A stretch of 64,000 nt of DNA from a virus. The notes below the pieces were generated by a model. That model was not told where the DNA came from. It did not search any database and saw nothing but the letters and a program-made list of their open reading frames with translations. The stretch lies in the IMG/VR virus record IMGVR_UViG_3300030451_003654, positions 1-64,000 of that record. One strand, given 5' to 3'. This document shows, one piece after another, positions 22,919 through 34,500 of this stretch. Numbering within the stretch: the first letter of the stretch is position 1; every line of letters begins with the position of its first letter. The position numbers and the translations under genes are program-made.

Positions 22919-24444
22919 TGGCAAAAGATTTAGAAGTAGATGAGTGGGAATTATATGATGCATTAGCAAAGGTAAATGATAACAGCGATTTAGAGGTTAT
23001 TCGTTCTAAGAAAATAGAGATGCCTAAAGATGTTATACGCTGGAAAAATGTAGTAGGAGAGTTTTCTCTTTACAATGAGTATTCAGCAAAAATGTCATAT
23101 TTTGTATCGTTAGGTCAGATATTAAAAGATTCAGTTAGAGTACCAATAGGTAGATTGGCTCTTGACCCAAGAATACATTATTGTTGGATTCAAACTTCAA
23201 GGAGTGGTAAAACAACAATGTTTGATTTCTTGTGTCCTGTATGGGAAAGAACCTTTGAATTAATTAATGCTTATCCTACAACAAGAAACCAATTACCGCT
23301 AACAGGTGTTCGCAATTTTACATTGAACAATCCTGATAGTTTTACAGACCAAGCATTGTTAGGAACAATGAAGATGAATGTACCAAACCCTGAATACAAT
23401 AGACAGGAAGCAAGAGAAGATGATGATTATGATACCCCAGAATTTACCGATGTAACCATTTTTGGTAGTCTGTATGGTAGCGGTATTATTGCTTTTGATG
23501 AGTTTGAACATTCGGGTATTTTTAAGGAGTCGCAACATAAACAAGAAACAGTTATGCTATTTCAAAAGTTTATGAATCGCTTAGATTCTAAGAGCCACTT
23601 AATTAAGAAAAGGCTAACTGAGTGGGGTAAAGATTTAGTTGTTGATTCACAAAGAAGTTTATGGGCTACAACATTACCACCTGAAGGATTAGAAAAAGTT
23701 ATTCTAACAAAGGGTGTATTTCAAAGAATGTGGTTGTATGTTAGAGATGTTCCCGAATCTTTGAGGGCACAAATGGAAGAAGATTACATTGATATGGTTG
23801 GTGAAATCTTAGAAGATGAAGATGGTTCATCTGTTTATCATGAAGAATTTTCTGAGATGCTTTACAATACTTATAGATGGGTTCAAGATAGATTAGAAGC
23901 AGTAGATGGTGATAAAAGAAAAGTTGTAACTTGGTCTGAAGATGGACAGAAGGCTTTGAAAAATGTTTGGAGAGGTATGAAGAAATATATGAATACTTTT
24001 GATGACAGTATTTATGAAGCATTAAATACATTTTTAATGAATATGATTAACAATATCTGTATTGCTGCGGCTTTATGTGCTGTATCTGAAAGAAGTACAG
24101 TTATTACTGCTAAACATATTAAACAAGGTAGGCAATTGACTGATGAATCTTTTGACTCTATTACAAGTTGGTTCACAGAAAAGTTAAAGAAGAAGCCAAA
24201 GAGATTTTCTGATAAGAGTAATGAAAAGATGTATATCGCTGCTTATAATGCAACAAACCCAAAGGTTAAAGTTAATGGTACTAATGGATGGGTAGATAAA
24301 AAGTTGATGATTGAGTCTTTCAGAAAGAATGAACAATGTGGGAGAAATAAATTTTACAGACATTGGCATAGTGTAAAACACATTTTTGAGGAAATAAGAA
24401 CAACTAAAACTTATGTAAGATTAAAGGTGAATAAAGATGAGTAA
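22918..24444 (+). CDS. P-loop ATPase, probable replicative helicase (508 aa)
   Basis: Walker A is WIQTSRSGKTT near residues 93-103 and Walker B is GIIAFDEFE near 190. A later GVFQRMWLYVRD segment looks like an arginine-finger or sensor region, as in phage helicases of the DUF3987 type. The C-terminal 100 residues include a helix-rich winged-helix-like domain. No MCM gene is seen in this window, so this protein is the best candidate for the replicative helicase. It starts in a TAATG junction with the XPF-type gene. The family assignment is moderate. Confidence 0.6.
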   Translation: MAKDLEVDEWELYDALAKVNDNSDLEVIRSKKIEMPKDVIRWKNVVGEFSLYNEYSAKMSYFVSLGQILKDSVRVPIGRLALDPRIHYCWIQTSRSGKTTMFDFLCPVWERTFELINAYPTTRNQLPLTGVRNFTLNNPDSFTDQALLGTMKMNVPNPEYNRQEAREDDDYDTPEFTDVTIFGSLYGSGIIAFDEFEHSGIFKESQHKQETVMLFQKFMNRLDSKSHLIKKRLTEWGKDLVVDSQRSLWATTLPPEGLEKVILTKGVFQRMWLYVRDVPESLRAQMEEDYIDMVGEILEDEDGSSVYHEEFSEMLYNTYRWVQDRLEAVDGDKRKVVTWSEDGQKALKNVWRGMKKYMNTFDDSIYEALNTFLMNMINNICIAAALCAVSERSTVITAKHIKQGRQLTDESFDSITSWFTEKLKKKPKRFSDKSNEKMYIAAYNATNPKVKVNGTNGWVDKKLMIESFRKNEQCGRNKFYRHWHSVKHIFEEIRTTKTYVRLKVNKDE

Positions 24445-25042
24445 TGTATTATCGTTTGATATAGAAACTAAAAATTTGAGTTATGAGATAGGAGGTTGGG
24501 GCAATACCCATTTATTTAAAGTTGCTTGTGTAACTACTTGGGATGGAGAAAATGGTGTAATTTATGTGGATGAACCTCTAAAAGAATTAAAAAAAGGTAC
24601 TAATGTTGAAATTAAATCATTAAGAGAGTTTAAGTTTGATATAGATGAGCACTTTCAAAAAGGTGGAATTTTATTAGGACATAATATTAACGCTTTTGAT
24701 TTACCTGTCCTTAGAGATTCTATGGATATTTATATTGTAAGAAAATATTTAGAGGATAAATCAAATAGATGTATTGATACAAGTGCCTATCTATTAAAAG
24801 AACATGGGAAAAGAATTCATTTGGACAATTTGGTTAAATGTACCATAGACGACCAAAAGAATATGAGTAGTATTGATTCCGTAGTTAAATGGAAAGCGGG
24901 AGAATATGATGATGTGGTGGATTATTGCCTTAAAGATTCACAATTGACCTATGATTTATGGAAATACGGTCAAGAAAATGGTATAGTCAAGTATTTTGAC
25001 GAAGAAGAAAATATATTTACTGAGTTGCAGGTAAATTGGTAA
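24437..25042 (+). CDS. DEDD-family 3'-5' exonuclease (201 aa)
   Basis: Exo I is LSFDIETK (Asp8, Glu10), Exo II lies in LLGHNINAFDLPVL, and Exo III is YCLKDSQLTYDL, giving a DEDDy-type active site. The whole gene is one exonuclease domain, like stand-alone PolB-exonuclease-type or DnaQ-like proteins. It may proofread or trim DNA or RNA ends. It overlaps the helicase gene by 8 bases and is the last gene of the rightward block. Confidence 0.85.
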   Translation: MSNVLSFDIETKNLSYEIGGWGNTHLFKVACVTTWDGENGVIYVDEPLKELKKGTNVEIKSLREFKFDIDEHFQKGGILLGHNINAFDLPVLRDSMDIYIVRKYLEDKSNRCIDTSAYLLKEHGKRIHLDNLVKCTIDDQKNMSSIDSVVKWKAGEYDDVVDYCLKDSQLTYDLWKYGQENGIVKYFDEEENIFTELQVNW

Positions 25043-25070
25043 GGGCATTGAGTAAAAAAGTTATTTTTAT

Positions 25071-25111
25071 CGGGGTGTAGCCGTGTAAAAGCGGCTATGC
25101 CTCGTTTTTTT
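25071..25111 (+). terminator. Strong hairpin terminator at the convergence point
   Basis: A 13-bp stem (25071-25083 with 25092-25104, three G-U pairs on the + strand) with an 8-base loop is followed by seven T residues. It ends the rightward replication block. T-rich sequence also lies beyond the stem for the leftward transcript, so it could serve both directions. Confidence 0.7.
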
Positions 25112-25118
25112 ACGCCAA

Positions 25119-25150
25119 AATCGCTAATTTTTAATTTTTAGTGATTTTTT
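25119..25150. terminator. Second, AT-rich hairpin terminator
   Basis: AATCGCTAA (25119-25127) pairs with TTAGTGATT (25138-25146, one G-U) and is followed by T residues. The stop codon of the leftward small gene lies inside the stem. Together with the hairpin at 25071 it separates the two convergent blocks. Confidence 0.45.
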
Positions 25151-25279
25151 AATCCTGCGTTTTAACTTTTTACCCATTATAAATGCAATAGTTGTATAAA
25201 ATAGTACTTCTAATACTACTGCTAATATAAACATCCAACCTTTAACACAATAATTAGTGTCAGGCAAACAATATTCCAT
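25124..25279 (-). CDS. Small membrane protein, holin candidate (51 aa)
   Basis: The start is ATG at 25279 with GTGATTAAT upstream, just after the stop of the tail gene at 25290. An N-terminal segment with two cysteines (MEYCLPDTNYC) precedes one long hydrophobic helix, WMFILAVVLEVLFYTTIAFI, and a strongly basic tail (KKLKRRIKK). Size, topology and position at the end of the late operon fit a holin or other lysis-related membrane protein. That role is inference; no lysin is visible nearby. Confidence 0.6.
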   Translation of the reverse strand: MEYCLPDTNYCVKGWMFILAVVLEVLFYTTIAFIMGKKLKRRIKKSLKIKN

Positions 25280-25289
25280 ATTAATCACA

Positions 25290-25937
25290 TCATGTTATAA
25301 TTATTTTAAAGTGATAAGCATCTGAAACGCTTGCTGAACCAGCAATGACATTTGAGTTTGTATCTTGTCCACCATTAGGGTTAGCAACTTTAAAAATTAA
25401 TTCACCTGCTACTGCTGTATTAAGAACATCAATTCTAAAACCATTACCATAAGGTGCTCTATAAGGAGAAGTTATTGTACCAAGAGCAGGTGAAATTTGT
25501 ACATGTCCATTATTATGATTATTTCCTACATCAGTTATCGGCAAACAAGCGGCAGATTCAGTACCTGAACCTGTCATAGTAGAATGTAAAAAGGCTAAAA
25601 CATCTATTCTATATTCAGTACCTGCTGATAAATTAATTGTACCATTTGTTATTGTAGGAGAAGATACTAAACCATTTTGATGTGCTACCATATCTGCAAC
25701 AGGTCGGGCATTTACTTGTATTCCTGTAATTACATCAACATATACTGTTCCATTTGTTATATCTCTAACAGTCATTTCAACAGAAGAAAAATTATTAGGT
25801 ACTGAAGGATGTGCTTTACTTGTAAAAGCAATTAGTTTAGTACCAACAAGGCTTCCGCCACCTCCGCCACCTCCACCTGCTAATCTTTTCTTTTTGGCTT
25901 TTACACCTTTTCTAATTAACTGCATATGTATATCCAT
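25290..25937 (-). CDS. Tail fibre/adhesin-like protein with Gly8 linker (215 aa)
   Basis: A basic N-terminal segment (about 20 residues) is followed by eight consecutive glycines and then a beta-rich domain with many Asn, Thr and Gly residues, typical of distal tail adhesins. ATG 25937 has AAGGTTGGTTGAT upstream and lies next to the stop of the 740-aa fibre gene. It probably forms or caps a receptor-binding tip. No family recognised. Confidence 0.65.
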   Translation of the reverse strand: MDIHMQLIRKGVKAKKKRLAGGGGGGGGSLVGTKLIAFTSKAHPSVPNNFSSVEMTVRDITNGTVYVDVITGIQVNARPVADMVAHQNGLVSSPTITNGTINLSAGTEYRIDVLAFLHSTMTGSGTESAACLPITDVGNNHNNGHVQISPALGTITSPYRAPYGNGFRIDVLNTAVAGELIFKVANPNGGQDTNSNVIAGSASVSDAYHFKIIIT

Positions 25938-25938
25938 A

Positions 25939-28161
25939 TCAACCAACCTTTAACCATTCAATAGAATTTATTTTAAGATAAGTAGCCATATCAAATGCCG
26001 CTAAAGCATCCGATGAAACAGTTGTAGAAGTACCTGTTCTAATTACATCAAGAGGAATTCCATTACCTGTTGCTATAATATGTCCACCACCTGTTGTATT
26101 ACATGCTTGTACTGAACATGCTTGTTTAGCAAATATAAAGAACGATGTTCCTATTTTACAACCATGAGGCAAACCAATAAAACCTGAAGATACATCCATT
26201 ACAATACTACTACCTGATTGACTTTGCCCTAAAATAGAATTTGCTGTAATAGTAGATACCTTAGCATTTAAATTATTAGAAGTAGAACCAATTACTTTCC
26301 AAAAAGATAATGATTGATTGTAACCTGTACTGTTATAATATTCTCCATGAAATTTCTCTACTTCATAATTTGGGTCTTCTTCTGCTGAATTTCTAACCGC
26401 TTGTATAGTAATAGATTCATTCGGTCTAATTAGTAAAGCCGATTGATTACCTCCGAATGGTGGGAATTCATATAAAGGATTACCATCAATATCAGGTATT
26501 CCACCCGCTATATGACTTTGTGTTATACAATTTGTTAAATTAACAGTATGAGCACTATATATTGTACTTGTATTATCTCTTGCATCAAACCCTTTATGCC
26601 AACATTGTTGAATTTTAATATTATGTGGTAATGCAGGGTCATCAACACAAAATACAAACATAGGTACATTTGCAATATTAGATAAAGTTAATCTTTTACC
26701 TGTAAATGTTGATGGGTTTGCTAAGTGTACAAATGCACCACCACCTACTAATCCATTAGCGGGATTTGGTACAGTTTTACCTTCTAACATTGTAGCATAA
26801 TCAGCATGGGCTGAACCACCAGATGCAATCCATTCTTGATTTAAAATTTGATTTTTAGCATTTATACCAATGTAAAATACTTCAGCAGTATTAGGGCTAA
26901 TTATTTGTGAAGGGTCAAGAGCACTTTGTATTGTAGGTTTTGCTGAAATTGTTGTACCAGCACCTGTTTCTTCTAATCGGAAAAACTTTTGCCTTGAAGC
27001 ATTATATGTTCCTAAGTTATCAATTTTATAATCAGCAGCAATACTTAAGCCTTGAATAAAATTTACAGTCAATGGTGCAGTATTATAAGTTACAGAACCA
27101 CCCGAAACAACAAGACTATTATTGATAGTTAAATGACCCGCTTCTGTTAAAGTAGCAATTGTAGTAGCAGCGTTATTTATAAATGTAAAGGATTGTGATG
27201 ATTCATCGTTATCAGCATCTATTCTAAAGGACATATTACCATCAGACCTAATTGCAAAGTCATTATCAGTTGGTCCAATTAAATCCCCTCCACTTATTGT
27301 TAAATCCCCTCCTATTACTACATTATCATCGGTGTCCATTGTAATAGTGCTTCCTGAGTCTGAGGCTTTGATGATATTGCTTCCCACGATTAAACTACCT
27401 GCAATTGACAAATCTCCATTACCATCAATTGAACCTTTTGAAGCCCCGCCATATTTAACATCTAATACAGGATTAGTAATTGTACCATCTTGACCTTCAA
27501 TAACTGCACCTGCTTCTCCACCCGTATTTTTAACATGAAGGATAGGCTTAGAACCTTCAGACCTTTCCATTTGAATAGCACCTACATTTGTAGAGCCATA
27601 GAAAGAAATATCTGTTCCGCTAATACCTATTACTTCAGCACCTGCGGTATTGTATATTTTATCAATACTTTCAGAAAGTACTGTCTTATTATACCCATAT
27701 AATTGTACAGGTCTTGTAATTACATTTGGGTCTGTTCCACCTACTACCTTTACCATAGCAACAGGTATATCACCCGTAGCCAAATTATCAGGTACTCTTG
27801 GTGTTGTACTTGCTGTTCCTTCTCTAACTTGTAATGCTGAACCCGCAATTACAATAATATCATATCTATCATTTGTACTATCCGCATCTGATGTTAATTC
27901 AACTGCGGTTGGAGTACCCGAATAAATCCTTCCATCTCTTTTATATTTAATTGCACCACTAAATTGAAATTTTGTTCTTGTTACTCCTGTTACTTGTTGA
28001 AAATTACTACCACCATAACTAACAACATAGTTACCTCTTGATGCTTGAGCAAGTACTTTAATAAGACCACTATGGATATGGTCTGTTCCGTCTTTTACTC
28101 CATCTGTTGTATTTGTTGCACTTAGCGATGTTATATAATCTTTATTTGTATAATCTACCAT
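25939..28161 (-). CDS. Tail fibre protein (740 aa)
   Basis: The N-terminal part (VKDGTDHIHSGLIKVLAQASRGNYVV) looks like a fibre attachment region. The middle holds short repeats of the type DGNGDLSIAGSLIVG / DNVVIGGDLTISGGDL / AGHLTINNSLVVSGG, characteristic of beta-structured trimeric fibres. The C-terminal 300 residues are a separate globular, probably receptor-binding, domain. This fits a phage-type side or central fibre. It sits at the distal end of the tail gene order. Confidence 0.78.
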   Translation of the reverse strand: MVDYTNKDYITSLSATNTTDGVKDGTDHIHSGLIKVLAQASRGNYVVSYGGSNFQQVTGVTRTKFQFSGAIKYKRDGRIYSGTPTAVELTSDADSTNDRYDIIVIAGSALQVREGTASTTPRVPDNLATGDIPVAMVKVVGGTDPNVITRPVQLYGYNKTVLSESIDKIYNTAGAEVIGISGTDISFYGSTNVGAIQMERSEGSKPILHVKNTGGEAGAVIEGQDGTITNPVLDVKYGGASKGSIDGNGDLSIAGSLIVGSNIIKASDSGSTITMDTDDNVVIGGDLTISGGDLIGPTDNDFAIRSDGNMSFRIDADNDESSQSFTFINNAATTIATLTEAGHLTINNSLVVSGGSVTYNTAPLTVNFIQGLSIAADYKIDNLGTYNASRQKFFRLEETGAGTTISAKPTIQSALDPSQIISPNTAEVFYIGINAKNQILNQEWIASGGSAHADYATMLEGKTVPNPANGLVGGGAFVHLANPSTFTGKRLTLSNIANVPMFVFCVDDPALPHNIKIQQCWHKGFDARDNTSTIYSAHTVNLTNCITQSHIAGGIPDIDGNPLYEFPPFGGNQSALLIRPNESITIQAVRNSAEEDPNYEVEKFHGEYYNSTGYNQSLSFWKVIGSTSNNLNAKVSTITANSILGQSQSGSSIVMDVSSGFIGLPHGCKIGTSFFIFAKQACSVQACNTTGGGHIIATGNGIPLDVIRTGTSTTVSSDALAAFDMATYLKINSIEWLKVG

Positions 28162-28162
28162 T

Positions 28163-28537
28163 TTACTCTACCTCTATAATAATTCTTATGTCATAATTTT
28201 TTGTTGATTCAAGTGGTCCAATTGGGTCTATTGGTACTCTTAATAACATTGTTGTACCTGCCGAATCAAATATTCCTACTTCTCTAATCACATATCCTGT
28301 ATATGAAGAACCCGAAATTCTTGAATAAAACTCTACTTGGTTTGTTAAAGACCTTGTAACGGAATTTAATGCAAATGGGTTATTGTTAGTTATAGAAGCA
28401 TCAAGAGTATTTAATGTAGGGTCAGTACTTCCCCCTGCTTCTCCAATATCTATTTTATTAAATGCATTAAAGCCACCTGTTTTATCTCCTCTAATTGCTT
28501 GCGCTAATAATTCTTTTCCACCGTCTGTAATCGTCAT
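28163..28537 (-). CDS. Tail-collar-fibre/baseplate-like protein (124 aa)
   Basis: The sequence has the layout of the N-terminal domain of phage tail-collar fibre proteins: MTITDGGKELLAQAIRG, a helix and strands, then GYVIREVGIFDSAGTTMLLRV, where Y-x-x-x-E-x-G-I/L-F-D is diagnostic. It probably links the fibre to the tail tip. ATG 28537 follows GGAGGATTTGGC and overlaps the end of the 2532-aa gene. Confidence 0.7.
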   Translation of the reverse strand: MTITDGGKELLAQAIRGDKTGGFNAFNKIDIGEAGGSTDPTLNTLDASITNNNPFALNSVTRSLTNQVEFYSRISGSSYTGYVIREVGIFDSAGTTMLLRVPIDPIGPLESTKNYDIRIIIEVE

Positions 28538-31500
28538 GCCAAATCCTCCCTCATCAGATTAGTAATGCTACCTGCACTTCCAATAAACCCTAATGGAGTA
28601 TTAAAACCTAATGTAGTGTTAAACCCAAGAGTTTGTTCAGGGGCAAGTCCTACTTCATCTATTTGTATTTCTAATTCTTTAATCTTAACGCCTGTAATAC
28701 TATCAAATATTTCAGCCGACTCTACAAATTCTGTTCCTCTAATTTCTGAAGAAACCTTTTTACCTGAAGCAATAACTTCAGCAATTCTATAAAATAAGTT
28801 TTTATTATAATAACCTAATGAATATACAGGTAATTTACCTATCCTATGGTTAATTGCTAAAATCATATACCTTCCTACTCTAATATTTAGACTTGGATAA
28901 TCTAACTTAATTATATCTCCTACTTCTAAATGTTCTGTACCTTCATCACCTATTGTAATATTAATTTGATTATTATCATTATTATGAAGTCTTAATAAAT
29001 CTAATGCTCTTTCATCTACTTGTTTTTGTGTCGTTAAACTCAAATCAGTTTCTTCAAGAGTTTTAATACCTACCTCTTTAATACTTTTATTATCTGACTT
29101 TAAACCTCTTACACCATTACCATAAACTATTACATTATTATATAAATCAAACATTGTTTTATTTCTTGATGTTGAAGTTATTTGTGACTCTCCTTCTGTT
29201 AAAGTTACATCTACTATATCATCTTCATCATTTATTTTTCTAATCTTAACATTTTTATTGATAACGATTGGTTCTAAGTTTTTATATCTTGAAATATAAA
29301 GTAGAGCATTATATAAATCCGAACCATTAAATGTAGGTGAAGCAAAGTACTTTTCGCTAATTTCTTTCTTTGTATAAGTAATATCATTTATTTCAAATAA
29401 ATCGTTAATAATATTTTCTATTTCTTGCCCTATATTAAAAGTTGTACCAATCTTAGCAGATTCTATATTTTGAGTATTAACAAATGCTGGAACTGTAATA
29501 TCAAAAGTTTCACCTAAAGAAACTAACCCTTTCATTTCTTTTATTTCATTAAAAGTTATTTTAGTCATACCTGATGAACTATGATTACCATCATCTATTA
29601 TTTCGTTTGACATATTCATTAGAGTGTTATACTTATTTATACCATCGTTTAGTGTTAGATTATAACTACCTTCAGGGAATTTTTCTAATATAGTTGCTTT
29701 ATTCCTTAATAATGGATAACTTGAAGAAATAGGTTCAGGGTCTAATAACACATACATAGATAAAATACCGTCTGCTGTTCCAGCCATACCTTCTTCTTCT
29801 ACAATTTCATTACCTACTAATTGTGTTGCATTAACAGCAGTACCACCACTATCTACTTTAAAAGTTTCTTGTTTTTTCCCACTTACATTTATCTTAGGTA
29901 TGTTTTCTAAGGTTTCATTTTTAGTAGGATGTTTTGAATATCTTGTAGATAAAGAATTTAAAAATATTTCTTTAGGGCTAAAATCGTAAAAACAAGTATC
30001 AGATAATTTCATTACTCTATATCCTTGCATTGTTACATCTACTGTTCCTGCGTTATCAATCCATATATTATGTATTTGTTGTCCATCTGTACTAAAAGTT
30101 ATTTCATGTTTTAATATTTGATGTATATGAGCAGGTATTACATGCTTTGCTTTAAAGTAATTTGCATTTGTTAAAGGTGTCCATTCATAAGTACTTGGGT
30201 TATATTCTCCAGGCATTTTTAAACTTACTACTGAAGGTGCGCTAAACTGTGTATTAGCAGTATCTTCTCCTGCAATTGTAACATTACTAACTAAATATAA
30301 ACCTGTTAGATTAGGAGAAAATTGTAACCAATTATTTTTAAATACACCTGTACTAAAATCAATTGTAATTTGTCTTATATCTCCATTATCCATAAGTTTA
30401 AATCTATCCTCAGAAGAAAAATCAGCATCAACATTAGAAACTATTATACCTGTATCAGCATCATGTAATAATAGATGAGGCTTAAATGCAAATAAACCTG
30501 CTAATATATTATCTTCAACACCACGACTTGAAGATATATTTTTTGTAAATTCTGTACTATACCTATGTGGTGCCCAAAATTGACTACAACTAAGAATAGG
30601 AAAATGCCATGAAAATACAGCATCTTGTTGTGCACCATTTCCGTCATTATAATGTTCTGCAAACATATCTGATTGATATACTGTGCCTCCCGATTTAACT
30701 AACGAAGTACTTTGATTATGAGGAAATGCCCAACCATAATTCATACCATTACTAAAACCATCAATTTCTGTTTGTATAGAAAAAGAAGCACCAGCAGTTA
30801 AATGTTTATTATTTTTAAAAGAACCTTGAATCGGTTTTTGATGTAAAAGAGTAAAATAACCTGAAGAATATAAACCTCCATGATTTAAATTATCTCCAGA
30901 ACTTGTATAGGTTTTAATACCATATTTAATATTTAAACCACTAACTACTGTATTATTACCTTCTTCAAATACTTGCATAAGTCTTGAAGGATGATAATAT
31001 GTTTTATAATGTGGGTCGTGTCTATAAATTCGAGTACCTGAAGATAAATTCCTACCTGCATATGCGGAAAATAAATCTAATTCACTATTAGCCGTATCTA
31101 TTGCTTGTACCATTCCTATAAATCTTGGTCTTTTAATATCATCATTTTCAAGATAATAAATCATATCTTTTACTTGATAAACTGAAGTATCTAATACCTC
31201 AATACTGTTATCTCCATTATTACAAGCGGAAGTTGAATCTGATTGCATGTAATTAAAAGTACCACCTACATAAGACCTATCTCCTCTATCCATTGATGTA
31301 GCACTTCCTGTTCCACCTACTTCTTTATATCTATGTGTAGTAGCGAAAGGATGTAGTCTTTTTGCACCAGCAAACGACTTTGCTTCTAAACCAAAATCAA
31401 ATGCTGTATTATCAGACCATAAATAATACCCTGCAAAAACAAATGGTAAATATACTTTAGGTAAATCAATATCTACATTAAATGTATGTCCAGCACCATC

Positions 31501-34500
31501 AAAAGAGGTAGTACTCCAATCGGCAGAAGCCAAATTAAAAATATAGAACATTTCTACAGTATCGCCCCAATGTTTTCCTTTTTCTGAAAAATAAGTAGTT
31601 TCGCCAACAGCAGTATTTTGTTCGGGGAATAGAGAAAATCTTAGATAAGCCGTATTATGATGCATCTGAATATATCTATTATCTCTTATAAGACCTGCAT
31701 TACTCGCTAATAGTCCTTCAATATTAGGTCGCCAATTATTTCCAAAACTTCCATATTTAAATACAGTATTAAAAGGAGTAAAACTTGTTTTACTAAGTCT
31801 ATCTTTATCTCTTGTTCCTGAAGCGTCTTTTAACTGTACTCTCATAACATATATATCATCATCTACTGCCATTGGTACTAATGCACCATCAGCATTTCCA
31901 TTAGCAGGAAATCTTAGACTATTACATCTTTGGTCGGTAGTCATCATAAAATCTCCACCTAATGTATGTCTTAATCCATGAAAACCTTGAGAAAAGGAAT
32001 TTAAATTACTACGAGTAATTAACCTTACTCTATTTCTTGTATCACCATCTCTTAAGGTTAAAACTAAATCATTTGACGGACTACCAATTCCTGCTGCTGC
32101 AAATGTAACTGTATCTCCTATTTCATAATCTTGTCCACGATTAGCATCATTTATAGTAAATATACTTGTAACTGCACCACCCGATACAACAACAGTCATT
32201 ATTAGTCCTGTTCCTATACCATCTGTTGTTGATGATACATTTGTATAAGTACCGTCAGTAGCATCAGATACATTAGTAGTTATTGCACCTACTAAATCAT
32301 TCGGAGTAATTTTTCCACTTATTGATGAGTGTACAATGCCCAACATTTCTCCTGTATTTTTAAACAATACATCATAACCGTGGTCTAAATCTGCAAATTG
32401 TCCATCATTAAAATCTTGAAACCAATTACCTGTTGAAACATATATATTTGTTTCTCCGACAGTTACATTTTCGCTAATTTTAATAGGTGATTTATGGGCT
32501 AATCTTATTATTTGATAGTCATCTCTATATGATAAACCAGTATATTCATAACCTGATGTTTCAATATTTTCCATATCAATAATATTAAAAGACATGTCAA
32601 AGCCAATTTCTACTAATCTTCCTAAACTTGCTCTTTTAATATTTTGTGGTGATATACTTGAATTTATAATAGGTGAATACGAGTAATCATTAGAAGTTTT
32701 TTCAGTTGATACACCTTTACCATGATATTCTGAATGACTAATGTTTGATGCTATATCACTTCCTTTTGATATTAATGTTAGACCAAAATCCGAAAAATTA
32801 AAATTATGCCCACTATACCCAATATGATTTTCATTATTTATACTATCATTATAAATATCACAAGGCGCAAAAATATGATAAAATAAACCTTTAGGGTCAG
32901 TTATTTCAAAATTATATTTAACATCACTTGTATTAGACCATACATTAGGATATGCAGAATTTCTATAAAAGAAAAACCCTACATTATTTATAAATAAAGA
33001 ATAATCTACTAATGGTAAAACTTCATTACCTGTGTATAATGTGTTTGCTAAAATTGGTTTTGTATTAGATTTAGAATTATCATAATATGTAAAATCAGCA
33101 CAAAGACTTCCTAAGAATGTTTTATGCCCTCTTGCTTCGGGAGGCTTAATTAACATAGTTTCTGTACCATCTGATAAGGAAGATTTTAAAGTATTATTTA
33201 GTAAATTATTAAATTCTGACATAGGGGCATATATAGTAGGACTACTACTTGTTACCACATCGCTGGAATTAGTAATAGTCAAAGATTCTTTAAATTTATA
33301 ACTCGTAGCATATTTAATATATGTAGGTTTAATTCTTGAGTATTGATTATTATTAGTAGGCGAACCATAATTTGTTTCATTAATAATATAATCTATTTTA
33401 TATAAATTAGTGCTATTTTGTAAATCAATATATTTAAAAATAGGATTACCAAATATATTATTTTCATTTCTATTAATAGCAATAGCCTTTCTATTATTAG
33501 GAGTAGTATGAGTTTTATTATGTACGAGATTTACCAAACCACCATTAGTTAAACTTTGAGTATTAATTAAATATAGCCCTGCGCTATTTGTATATCTATT
33601 ATCTGATGTATTAGCATCTACTCTACCTAATAAAAATGGAGATACAGGTGATATTGTAATTACCTTCTCTTCATTTTCTGCACCAGAAACTGATACAATA
33701 TCATAATTAGTCAAAGAAGATATTGTATTTATACTATGATAAGTATTAGTAGCCCCTTCAGTTGAAAGTCTAAATAAAAACTCATTATCATTATTTACAT
33801 TAGTAGGACTGTTAATATCATATCCTAAAGACAGACTACCTGTTGTACCTGCTTTTTCTACAAGGGTTGTTTCATTACCATATGAAGGGTGTGTTTTTCC
33901 AGCAGTAAAATATAATCCTTTATCAGCAGCATTTTTAATATTATTAGCATATTTTGTTGCATCTTTATTTGTTTCTATACCTGTTCCTGATATAATATAA
34001 TCTGATGTAGCAACATGAATAAGAGAAGATTTAGGATAATAACATCTTGCAGGTTCTATAAATGTAATAGCATTAACATTAACTTCCTTTACCGCAGCAA
34101 TAAATCTACCATCTGATGTATATAGTTTAGTACCATAAGTCCATGTTGTATGGTCGCCCCCTAAATATTGTGTTGCCCCTGTATCGCCTGGAAATATACC
34201 CGATAAACTAAATGATGTATTAGATACAAGACCAACATTTGTTTCCCTAATGTCTTGTATAGGATGTTCTGTTGAATAAATGTAATCGCTTGAATGAAGA
34301 TATGATTTGTTAATTATAGGTCCTAATAATTTATGTATATCATCTCTACCTTTAATATTATAAATTAATTGTCCTGATGAATTTAATTCGTCTTCTATAT
34401 GTTCCACAGAACCATTAAATAATATTTTATCAATTATTGCTGAACCTGAAAAATAATCTAAAATACTAATAGTATTACTTCCGTGATATGAAAATGAAGG

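Noticed and set aside
25043-25290. Origin of replication at the convergence point
   Set aside because: The palindromes are followed by T runs and lie at converging gene ends, which fits termination; no iterons or AT-rich unwinding repeat is evident.
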